Source of the DNA: Pochonia chlamydosporia 170
Lineage: Eukaryota; Ascomycota; Sordariomycetes; Hypocreales; Clavicipitaceae
DNA length: 64,000 nt
Reading direction: 5' to 3'
Assembly: GCF_001653235.2 (NCBI RefSeq)
Contig: NC_035790.1
Location: 434,001 to 498,000 of the forward strand
Shown here: piece after piece, positions 48,401 through 60,400 of the stretch
Layout: each line of letters opens with the position of its first letter
How positions within the stretch are numbered: position 1 is the first letter of the stretch
The notes under the pieces: model-generated
Database searches by the model: none
What the model was told of the DNA's origin: nothing
What the model saw: only the letters and a program-made list of their open reading frames with translations
Position numbers and translations under genes: made by a program

Positions 48401-51400
48401 GAAAAAGATGCCATCGATGCATGGGATGGCACTTGCACGTATGCTGAGCTTGATGAGTTATCAACCTATCTTGCTCAACACCTCGTGAACTGTGGCGTTC
48501 AGCCGGGAAGTTTTGTACCATTCTGCCTCAAGAAGTCACGATGGGCGATTATTGCCATGCTTGGTATTATGAAGGCTGGTGCCGGTTTTGTTCCACTTGA
48601 TCCTGAGCACCCGATTACCCGCCGTCAGCTTCAGGTCAGCGACCTCCAGGTTAAACTACTGATCACATCACCAGATATGAGTGCTGCCTGCGGGGACCTA
48701 GGCGTTCAATCACTGCTTCTTTCCGATTCCCTTATCACAGAAGTCTCCGAGTCATGGTTACGTTGTGGGAAGCCGACTTTCCGCCCGGTCTCCAATTCAG
48801 AGCATCCTGCATACATCCTGTATACATCAGGATCTACTGGGGTACCCAAGGGCATCGTTATACAACATGGTCCCGTGTGCTCCAATCTAAAAGCCCAGGC
48901 GGATTTTCTGAATACAAGCACCGACACCCGATTCTTGCAATTCTCGAGCTACGCTTTCGATATGTCTATATTTGAGATATTTGTAACTCTAATTCATGGA
49001 GGAACTGTTTGTGTACCATCTGAGGACGACCGCCTGCAAAATGTTGCTTCCTATATGAACCGTTCTGGAGTCAACACAACCTGTCTTACGCCCTCATTCG
49101 CAAGTACTCTTCGACCGGATGATCTACCTGCATTAAAAACGCTTGTAATTGGTGGCGAGGCACCAACAAAGGACAATATCAACATGTGGTGCAGCCGGGT
49201 AACTTTAATTAACGGCTACGGACCAACAGAAACATGCATTATATTATCCATGCACAAATATGAAACAGAAACAGAACATCCATCGATAATCGGAAAGAGC
49301 CTTAGCAATTTCTGTTGGGTTGTGGATGCCGATAACCACAACCGCTTGGCACCCATCGGGTGCGTCGGCGAGCTTCTTGTTCAAGGTTATTCTTTGGCAC
49401 ATGGATACTGGAAGAATGAAGCCAAAACATCAGAGTCATTCATCAACGATGTCACTTGGTTGCCATCCGGCTATGGACACCCAGCTGCATTGAGGTTTTA
49501 CAAAACTGGCGATTTAGTCAAGTACAACCCGGATGGGAGCATGATTTATGTCGGTCGAAAAGATAGACAGGCAAAGCTCCGTGGTCAGCGTCTCGAGTTA
49601 GAAGAGATTGAACATCACATAAAGGCCACCCTTCCCAACGCTGTCCACGTCGTTGTCGATATTGTCAGACATGATCAGCGTGATGTGTTGGTTGCATTTG
49701 TTGCCTTACCCAACCAAGCTAACAATGAAGTCGCGAACACATCTAAGAAACAAGATGATACGATGTTCCCCATGAACGAGGAACTACGGGAGATGTTTTT
49801 GGAGTTAACAAGCACCCTGCAGATGTCTTTACCACGCTACATGGTGCCCACTGTGTTCCTACCTCTCTACAGAATGCCCTTTGTAACAGCGATGAAGATA
49901 GACAGGAAGGAGCTTCGAAGGGTTGCGGAAAGCCTTCCTGCAGATCAGATTACCATCTATTCTCTCGCCTCGCAGGAAATTGTTTTGCCAGCCACGGATA
50001 TGGAGTTTAAAATGCGAGAGCTGTGGGCCGAGGTACTCAACCTTCGACCTGAGGACATTGGCAGAAACGATAGCTTTTTGCAGATAGGCGGCGATTCTAT
50101 TACCGTTGTGTACCTTGTGTCACTGGCTAGGAGGAACAACATTGCTGTTACAGCAGCTTGCATCTTCGACGACGCTCGCCTCTCACACGTTGCATCTAAC
50201 GCCACGATGATGGATGACACGGACAACACAGCAAATGTTGACGCGATGAGTCTATTACCGGGCAATAATACCGACGAGATCGTAGCTAGCGCAGCGCAGA
50301 AGTGCGGTCTCGCCACTCCCGAGGCCATTGAGGACATTTACCCTGCCATTTCACTGCAAGAAGGCCTTATGGCTCTCAGTGTAACGCAACCTGGCTCTTA
50401 TATTGCACGATTCGCTTACAAGATACCCGATCATGTTGATATATTGCGTTTCAAATGGGCTTGGGACCAATTGGTGTCTCGGTGTAGTAGCCTGCGAACT
50501 AGGATCATCTCGATGAAGGGGCGAACGGTCCAAGTTATTGTCAAGGATGATACACTCTGGGACCGCTCGAATGATTCACTAGCCACCGCCATGGAAGACG
50601 CGAAGAGCATAAAAATGTCGTATGGGTCTCGGCTCTGTCGCTACTCCTTGGTTGAAGACAGTGACGGACAAACATACTTTCTTTGGACAATCCATCACTC
50701 GATATTTGATGGCTGGAGCATGAATCTCATTACCAGCTACCTTTGTGATCTGTATAACGGGGCTAAACCCCCGACGCTATTACCGCACTCTCGGTTCGTC
50801 AGATACATTGCTGATGTGAACTTGGATGCATGCAAGGAGTTTTGGTCCGCTCAATTGCACAATGCAATCAAAGCATCTCTCCCCGGCCAGAATGCAAAAC
50901 CTACGAGGAGCATGGAAAATGCACCAGAATTTGTGAATCAGTCGTTGTCAGTGACGATACCATTCACCCGCAAGACTTCGTCATCAACGGATTCTATCAC
51001 TGCGGCCACGATCGTACGTGCGGCATGGGCCATAATTCTCGCCAGGTACACAAGCACAGAGGACGTGTGCTTTGGTTGTGTGGTATCTGGGCGTCATGCG
51101 GCCGTGGCAGGTCTAGAATACGTAGCCGGTCCTACATTGGCTACGGTTCCTGTTAGGGTTGCCATGAAGACAACCCAAACTGTACCTGCCTTCTTGCAAG
51201 ACATCCAAGCCCAAGCATCAAATATGGTCCCTTACGAGCAGTTTGGGTTGCAGAACATCTCCAAGGTTAGTGACGCTGCTAAGGATGCCTGCGACTTTTC
51301 TAGCTTGCTTGTCATTCAGCCCAGCACACTCACCGACTCGACTGCCAAGTCAGTTATAACTCCGGTCGACGTCGCAGTTGAATCGACAAGCGGAGTTCTG

Positions 51401-54400
51401 GAGGGATACTTCAATTACCCACTCGTCGTTCAAGTCATTCTGCACGACAACTGTCTTGAGTTTCATGCCGTATACAACTCGCAACTTCTGCACCAAGTAT
51501 ACGTCACGGCGCTGTCCACCCACTTTGAGAACGTCGTCCAACAACTAGTGGCTGCTCCAGAGAAGACTCTGGTAAGCTCAGTGACCTTACAAGGGCCATG
51601 GGATTTGCAGAAGGCAATAGAATGGAACAGCGAGTCCGTGACACCATACTTGGAGTCATGTGTCCATCACTTGTTTGAAGGTCAAGTACGACGTCAGCCA
51701 GATGCCATGGCAATCCAGGCATGGGATGGCCAGCTCACCTATTCGCAGCTTAATCGTGCGGCGGATAGGCTTGCAGTATACCTTATTGCTGAACTTGGAG
51801 TTACGACAGAGGACCTTATACATGTGTGTTTTGATAAGTCCATGTGGTTCTTTGTTGCCATATTAGCCATCAACAAGGCTGGCGCAGCTTGGGTGCCTCT
51901 TGAGCCCTCACATCCAATCCAACGCCAGCGGGATGTTCTAGCGCAGACAAGAGCGACAATTGCGTTGGTTTCGCCATCAAACGCGGATATGTGCCGAGAC
52001 CTGGGCTTGCATGTTACCGAAGTGACATCAGCGCTCGACCAGGTCTTACTGGAAAGTTCAAACGGCGCTGTTGGACCTATAAATAGTAATGTGACGGGAC
52101 ATAACGCAGCCTATGTGCTCTTTACGTCTGGAAGCACAGGCATTCCCAAAGGCTTCGTTATAGAACACAAGTCTGTATGTACCAGTTTGACAGAGGCTGG
52201 TAAGAGGCTAGGAATGAACTCTACAACAAAGGTGCTTCAATTTTCTTCTTACGTCTTTGACGCCGTCATTATGGAGTCCTTGGCCACTTGGTTTGCCGGT
52301 GGCTGCATCTGTGTTCCATCCGAACATGAGCGTATGAATCGGTTATCGGAATTCGTCAATGAGCTGCAAATAAACTGGCTGATATTGACGCCAGCCTTCT
52401 CCCGAACTATTAAGCCCGCAGACGTTCCGTCAGTCAAGACGTTATTTTTGGGAGGAGAAGCAGTCGGTCAGGATATTATTGACACTTGGTATGGCAAAGT
52501 CCGCATTTTTAACGCTTGGGGGCCTGCCGAAACCTGTGTGCTAAGCTCTATCCATGAGTTTACATCTCTGTCTGGGTCACCACTAACCATAGGAAAGCCA
52601 GTAGGAGGCTCATGCTGGATAGTAGATGCGACGAATCCGCATCAACTTGCCCCCATAGGGTGCGTGGGTGAGGTCTTGGTTAATGGTTCCAACCTTCTCC
52701 GGGAGTATCTTCGCAATCCACAAAGAACTGAAGAAGCCATGGTGCAGCCTATACCCAGCTGGATACCAGATTGGCAGAGTCAGTTGAGCTGGAGGCGTGC
52801 TTACAAGTCTGGCGACTTGGCGTTTTATAACCCCGACGGGACGATTGAATTCGTTGCTCGAAAAGATACCCAAGTCAAAATCCGCGGTATTCGAATAGAG
52901 CTGGGCGAGGTGGAACAGCATATCCGCCAAAGTGTGCACGATGCGGAACAGGTTGTTGTTGATGTTTACACTACAGATTCTGGCACAACCCTCGTGGCGT
53001 ACCTCTCGTTCAAGGAAGCAGAGCAGGACAGCATTTGTTTACCTCAAAGTCAACATGGGATCTTCTCACCAATGACAGAAAGCCTGCAACGAGAAATGAT
53101 GGCTTTAGTGGGCAGTCTCCGGACGAAACTACCGCGGCACATGATTCCGACCATATTTATCCCGTGTTCCCGAATGCCCTTTATTACTTCAACAAAGTTA
53201 GATCGCACTAGACTTCGCCAGCTGACTTTGGCACTCAATGGCAAAGAACTTGCTCTGTATTCCCTCAGTGAGTCGGAGAAGCGACCGCCGGAGTCTGAGA
53301 TGGAGTCCACCTTACAGCAGTTATGGGCATCGGTTCTCAATTTTCCTGCGGAATCGATCGGACGTGACGACAGCTTTCTTCAAATTGGAGGAGATTCTAT
53401 TACTGCGATTCAACTAGTGTCACTAGCCCGCAGCCAGGGGCTCATATTAACAGTTGGCACTATCTTTCAAGACGCACGTCTATCCCAACTTGCAGCTTCT
53501 ATAAGCGCTGCGACACAAACTTCTTTGGAAGATGATGTTGCTCCGTTCAGTCTTCTTCCGTCGGACTCTTTGACTCACATTCTCGAGATTGCTCAGGAAC
53601 AATGTGGGATACTTGACACGAAACTCATCGAGGATGCTTATCCCTGTACGCCACTACAAGAGGGCCTCATGGCTCTATCCGTTACACAACCAGGCTCCTA
53701 TATGGCTCGTTTTGCCTTGATAGTTCCCAAGAATGTAAAAATCGAATCACTTAGGGAAGGCGTGGATCATATGGCTCGTGCCTGTGCCATCCTCCGTACT
53801 CATATTGTTCTCACACCAAGCGGGCCTGTCCAAGTGGTGCTGAATGAAGGCCCCCAATGGCATACACAGGACATTAGGCCTCTATCAGAGGTTTCAAAAG
53901 GTGGTCCACCATCTGTGGCCTACGGTACTCCCCTTTCGTTTTATGAGGTTGCTAATGACAATGAGCACACATATTTGGTGTGGCATATGCATCACTCCAT
54001 CTACGACGCATTCAGCTTTCGGCTGATGATTGGCATCTTGGAAAGGGCATGCCGTCCAGAGCGTGGTGCTGCATTGACTTCTTCCAATTCATTTAGGAAC
54101 TATGTGAAGTACACAGCATCAACATCGACAGATGACATGAACACATATTGGGTATCCCAACTTGATGGTGCTCATACGGCCCAGTTCCCTAAGAAGCCGT
54201 CCAGGGTAACTGATGTGCGTTCAGACGGGCATTTGACACACACATTTTCGATTCCAGAACAAGGCATCACTGGCATCACGACGTCAAATCTTTTGCGGGG
54301 AGCCTGGGCATTAGTTCTTTCTAGATACCTTGAGGACGACGATGTCGTTTTTGGAAGTACCGTTGCCGGACGCAGCGCCAATATTTCGAATGCAGGCGAC

Positions 54401-57400
54401 ATCATAGGTCCAACGGTCGCAACCGTTCCAGTTCGAGTGCAGATGGACAAAGAAGATGAGGTCGCAGAGTTCTTGAATAAGATTCAACAGCAAGCTACCA
54501 ACATGATCCCGTTCGAACACGCCGGCTTACAGAACATTGGCAATCTAGGTAATGTAGCCAGGGAGGCCTGCAACTTCCACAATCAGCTCGTCATCACACC
54601 TTCTAGCATGATTGGCAGTTCGGACGATCTTGCAGGTGAAAGTTTCGACATTAAGAACTTAGCATACGCGAACCAAAGTTACGACGTCTTCCCCTTGGTT
54701 TTGGAAGTTGTCGTTGACGAGACTGGCATTGCCCAAATAGATGTAACTCACGATACTCGTTACATCACCGCCACACAGGTGAAGATGCTATGCCAGCAAT
54801 ACTCTTTTGTCATATCTCAACTGGCCCTCCGACAGCAAGACAAGATTTCACAAATCAAAATGTGTGGGCCAAACGATATGGAACAAATTATGCGGTGGAA
54901 TACACAGAATCCTCCGCAGCTGTTTGATACATGCCTTCCTGACCTTATTTCTACGCAGGCTCAACGCTTCCCACACAAAGACGCAATTGTGGCAAGCGAT
55001 GGCAAGCTTAGTTATTGCGAGTTAGATCAGCTTTCGGATCGCCTCGGTTTACACTTGGTTGACCTCGGTGTGTCTGCAGAGATGATGGTCCCCTTCTGCC
55101 TTGAAAAGAGCAAGTTGGCAGCTGTAGTCATGTTGGCTATTATGAAGGCAGGTGGTGCATTCGTGCCACTTGATCCCGAACATCCTAAAAAACGTCTTGA
55201 AGCTTTGGTTCACAGGGTGAATGCTGAGATCATTATTGCCTCTCCTAGCACAGCGGCTTTGTGTAATGGAATGGCATCGAAAATCGTTGTGGTATCGACT
55301 GACATGATTTCGAGTCTCAACTGCGGATCCGAGGAAAATTTGTCAATCAGTCATTGCAGTCCAAAAAATGCTGCCTATGTCATGTTCACATCAGGCACAA
55401 CTGGAACACCCAAGGGTATTGTTGTTGAGCAAGCCTCTTTGTGCTCTAGTATCATGGGTCACGGTACCGCCTACGGCCTCAACCCTTCTTCTCGAGTTTT
55501 GCAGTTCTCTAATTTCACCTTTGATGGAAGTTTGAGTGAGCTCTTCACTCCTCTTGCCTTTGGAGGTACGGCATGCATGCCATCTGATACTGAGCGACTG
55601 CAAGATGTTGCTGAATTCATCAGAGCCCAGCAAGTAAACGTGGCGATCCTGACACCATCGTTTGCAAATACGCTAAACCCGGAAGAAATACCCTCATTGA
55701 AAACACTGATACTAAGCGGCGAGGCATTGGTCAAAGACCACCTCACGACCTGGCTAGGTCATGTTACTCTGATCAACGCATACGGACCATCAGAAGTGTG
55801 TGTCGATTGCACTACCCACATCTTCCAGACTACAGAGGAGTCCCCGGTTAAGATTGGATTTGCACACAACGCAACTTGTTGGATTGTAGACCCTGACGAC
55901 TATAATCAGCTAGCACCTGTTGGTTGCGTTGGTGAGCTGCTGGTTCAAGGTCCGGGTATTGCCCGAGGTTACCTGGATGATGAGGAAAAGACCAACCAGT
56001 CGTTCATCACCAGCGCTACTTGGCAGCCTGAAGAAGCTACGTTGCCAAGACATAGAATGTATAAGACTGGAGATCTCGTCAAATACAACTCAGATGGTTC
56101 CATGGACTACATTGGGCGGAAAGATACACAAGTCAAATTACGTGGTCAAAGACTCGAGCTGGGTGAGATTGAGTTCAACATCAAGCGAGCATCATCGGCC
56201 GTCACACATGTTGTTGTTGATGTAATCCGGCTAGCAGACCGAGACTTACTACTTGCATTCTTGACATTCGCCAAGGAAAAATTCTCAGACGAAGGCAGCA
56301 GGTCCGAGGACATTGGATTTCTCAGCGTCAATGAGGACTTGCGACAAACTTTGTTCAATATTGCGAGCAACCTTCGCGAATCGCTGCCAGCGTACATGGT
56401 CCCTCACTACTTCCTGCCGCTAAGCAAAATGCCTTTCGTCTCGTCTATGAAGATTGACAGGAACAATCTTAAGCTCCTAGGTGGAAATCTCTCTGAGCAA
56501 CAACTTTCAAATTTCACTTTGGAATCGACGGACTTCGTCGAACCAGCAACAGAGATGGAGCTAAGACTTCGGCGTCTATGGGCGGAGGTGCTAATGACAG
56601 ATGTCAGCAATATTGGCAGACATGACAATTTTGTGACCGTTGGGGGCGACTCCATTAAAGCTGTACAGCTCGTGTCACTGGCTCGCCAACATAAGATTAG
56701 TCTCAATGCAGCAGCCATCTTGAAAGATGGCCGTCTTTCCCGAATGGCGGCAACTGCAACAACTATCGAGACCATCGAAATCCAGAATACGGAGTCCTCG
56801 CTCACAATTCCATTACAGAGCATCGTTGACTCAATCAACGCAGCCGACAGCCAGGATCAGTGCAATACACATGCAATAGCAGACGTCGAGGAAACGTACC
56901 CGTGCACATCTGTTCAGGAGGGTCTTATGGCCCTCAGTGTTACCCAGCCAGGCTCATACACCGGGCGACAAGCTTACAGATTATCCAAACATGTTAATGT
57001 GGCTGCTTTTAAGTCTGCTTGGGAACTGACTGTATCACGATGCGCCATCCTACGCACTAGAATCATCTTTCATGATGGAAACTCAGCCCAGACGGTCATC
57101 AAAAATGATATTCACTGGGACTCTGAAGATGACACCAGTCTTGATGAAGCTATGGAGCACTGCGAGGGTCTCAAAATGACTTATGGAACCCGCCTTTGCC
57201 GATACGCCATTGCAAAGGGATCTGATGGGCACGTCTATTTCCTCTGGACAATGCATCACGCCATTTTTGACGGCTGGTCGGTCAATCTCATAAGAGAACA
57301 GTTTAACAGCTACTATAATGGCACCATGGTTCCCGCAAACCAGCCGTACTCACAATTTATCAAGTACATAACGAGCTTGGATACTACCCTTAGCAGAAAC

Positions 57401-60400
57401 TACTGGAATGAGCAACTCTCGGGTGCTGTGCCCGCCGTTTTCCCTCCTCTTCACACTACAGTCACCTCTACGAATCAGGTTACACGAGAGTTATCCAAAC
57501 GCATCAGATATCCTCAGACGGGGACTTCATCGTCTATTACCAAAGCAACAATTCTCCGCGCAGCCTGGGCTGTCGTCCTTGCGAGGTACTCTGATACCTA
57601 TGATATCTGCTTTGGCACGTCTATTTCAGGGCGACAAGCGCCCGTCGCAAACATCGAAAATATGGCTGGCCCTACGGTGGCAACGGTACCTGTGAGAGTG
57701 CGAATAAATAAGGAGGACACCATCATTAGGTTCCTTCAGGATATACAAGCACAAGCGTCCGAAATGGTGCCGTTTGAACAATTCGGTCTCCAAAATATCT
57801 CAAAATTGGGTCCTGAAGCCCAAGCAGCCTGCTCGTTTTCTAGCTTGTTGGTCGTTCAGCCGGCCGACTTCCTTGATTCCGTGTCGCCTGACTCGGAGCC
57901 CATCATGACAGCCGCTCAAGTGGAAGCGGCCTCGGAAGATTCCAAGTTCAACGACTATTTCAACTATCCGCTGGTGGTACAAGGCATTTTGCATAAAGAC
58001 TACGCAGAGTTCCACGCCGTCTACAATTCGGCTGTCCTGAGTGAAACACAGATCGCTTCACTGTCAAACCACTTTGACCGGGTTGTCCAACAGCTCCTTG
58101 ATCCCGGTCAATCCACAATGAATGACATTTCTCTGACTAGCTCATGGGATATTGAGCGTTCTGTCGCATGGAACGATCAAAACTATGACGCCATTGTCGA
58201 TACCTGTGTCCATCAGTTGCTTGAGGCTCAGGCTGAGATCCAGCCCGATGCGATTGCCATACACGGATGGGATGGGAAACTGACATACGCACAACTCAAT
58301 GACGCTGCAGACAGACTCTGCAGGCATCTTAGCACTTACGAAATTGGGACTGAGGAGTTAATCCATGTATGTTTTGAGAAATCCGTCTGGTTCTTTATAG
58401 CTATCTTCGCCATCAACAAGATCGGAGCTGCCTGGGTGCCACTTGACCCTTCCCATCCGGTTAAACGTCAACAGGCCATATTACAACAAACCAAGGCTAA
58501 GCTTGCTCTGACTTCGCCATCCAATATGGCCATGTGTTGCTCACTCGGGTTGGAAGTTGTTTGCGTGACTCAAGAATTGGACTTGACACTGCGAAAGACC
58601 GACGTACCAGCATTACAACCGCCCAGAGCTGTCTACAGTCACAATATTGCATATGTGCTTTTCACTTCTGGCACCACAGGTGCCCCCAAAGGCGTTATTT
58701 TAGAACACCGTGCCGTCTGCACAAGCCAGATTGCAGTAGCCAAGAGGCTCGGCATGAGTCGTCGCACTAGGATGCTGCAATTCTCGTCGTATATATTTGA
58801 CGCATGCATCACTGAGTCCATCGCTACTTTAATTGCTGGAGGCTGTATTTGCGTGCCCTCTGACCACGTAAGGATGAACAGCATACCTGCTTTCATCCGT
58901 GAGATGAATATCAACTGGGCACTGCTCACGCCAGCCTTTGCCCGCACCATACAGCCGGAGGAGATCCCCTCACTGCAGGTTCTGCTGGTAGGAGGCGAGG
59001 CAAGCGGAAAAGACATCCTGGATACATGGCTCGGTAAAGTGCGTCTCATCAATTGTTGGGGTCCCGTGGAGGCTTGCGTAATGTGCGCGTTTCATGAATG
59101 GAAGTCAACCGGCGAGTCTTCCCTGACAGTCGGAAAGCCTGTGGGAAGTTCTTGTTGGATAATGAGCACGCATAATCCTCGAGAACTAGCTCCAATTGGT
59201 CATGTTGGCGAAATAGTTATCCAGGGCCCAACGTTGCTTCGAGAATATCTACATAATGCCGTGAAAACAAACGAGGTTATGCTCCTCGACCTTCCTAGCT
59301 GGATGCCAGGGAGGGATGGAGCTAATACGAACCGCGCATACCGGACAGGAGACTTGGCATTCTATAATACGGATGGAACTATTGAGTTTATTGGCCGCAA
59401 AGATACGCAGGTCAAGATTCGCGGTCTTCGCATCGAGTTTGGAGACATAGAGCATAACATTCGAAGTGCGCTGGAAAATGTTGAGCACGTAGCTGTCGAC
59501 GTGCTCAAGCATGGGTCGACTGATATGCTGGTCGCATTCTTCACACTTTCCACCGAAGAACAGCCTGAAGAGAACAATAGCCATGACATCCTGGATGGCA
59601 AAATCCGCCCACTCGACAAAATAAAGCACAGCATCCTATCAAGGCTTAGAGAGCGGCTACAAGCATCACTACCTGCTTATATGGTGCCTACCTTGTTTCT
59701 TCCCCTCCGAGAGATGCCTTTGAGCACGACTTTGAAAGTAGACAGGAGAGTTCTCAGAGAGTTGGCCGGAAGCCTTAGCCCTGAACAGATGTCCGTGTAC
59801 ACACTGGCATCTCAAGACGTGACTCCTCCTACGACTGACATGGAGCTCAAGCTTCGAGGTATTTGGGCCGAGATACTTCAAATCAACATTGATACCATTG
59901 GGAAACACAGCAATTTCCTTCAAATTGGCGGAGATTCTATCAGCGCTATACAACTTGCCTCACTCGCACGCCAGAATGGTATCGATCTGGCTGTGGCTGA
60001 AGTCATGAAAGACGCTCGCTTATCAGAAGTTGCCAGGGCTGCTAAAGCCAATAACGACGATCCTGCACCAACATTAAGTCCCTTTTCTTTACTTCCAGCT
60101 GCAAGCATCAATGATATACTTGGCAAGGCTCGGGCCGAATGCGGCTTGGGAGAGTCACAAAGTATTGAAGATGCCTACCCTTGCTCGACATTGCAGGAGG
60201 GTCTTCTAACTCTCAGTGTCACTCAGCCGGGTTCCTATACGGCTCAAAATGTGTATCAACTGTCCTCCGACGTCGATATTTCCCGTTTCAAGGAAGCCTG
60301 GAGCAGGACTGTATCTGCATGTACTGCTTTACGGACCAGAATTGTGTTGATAGACTCTCTCCCAGTACAAGTTGTCATCAACGATGATGTTCATTGGGAT

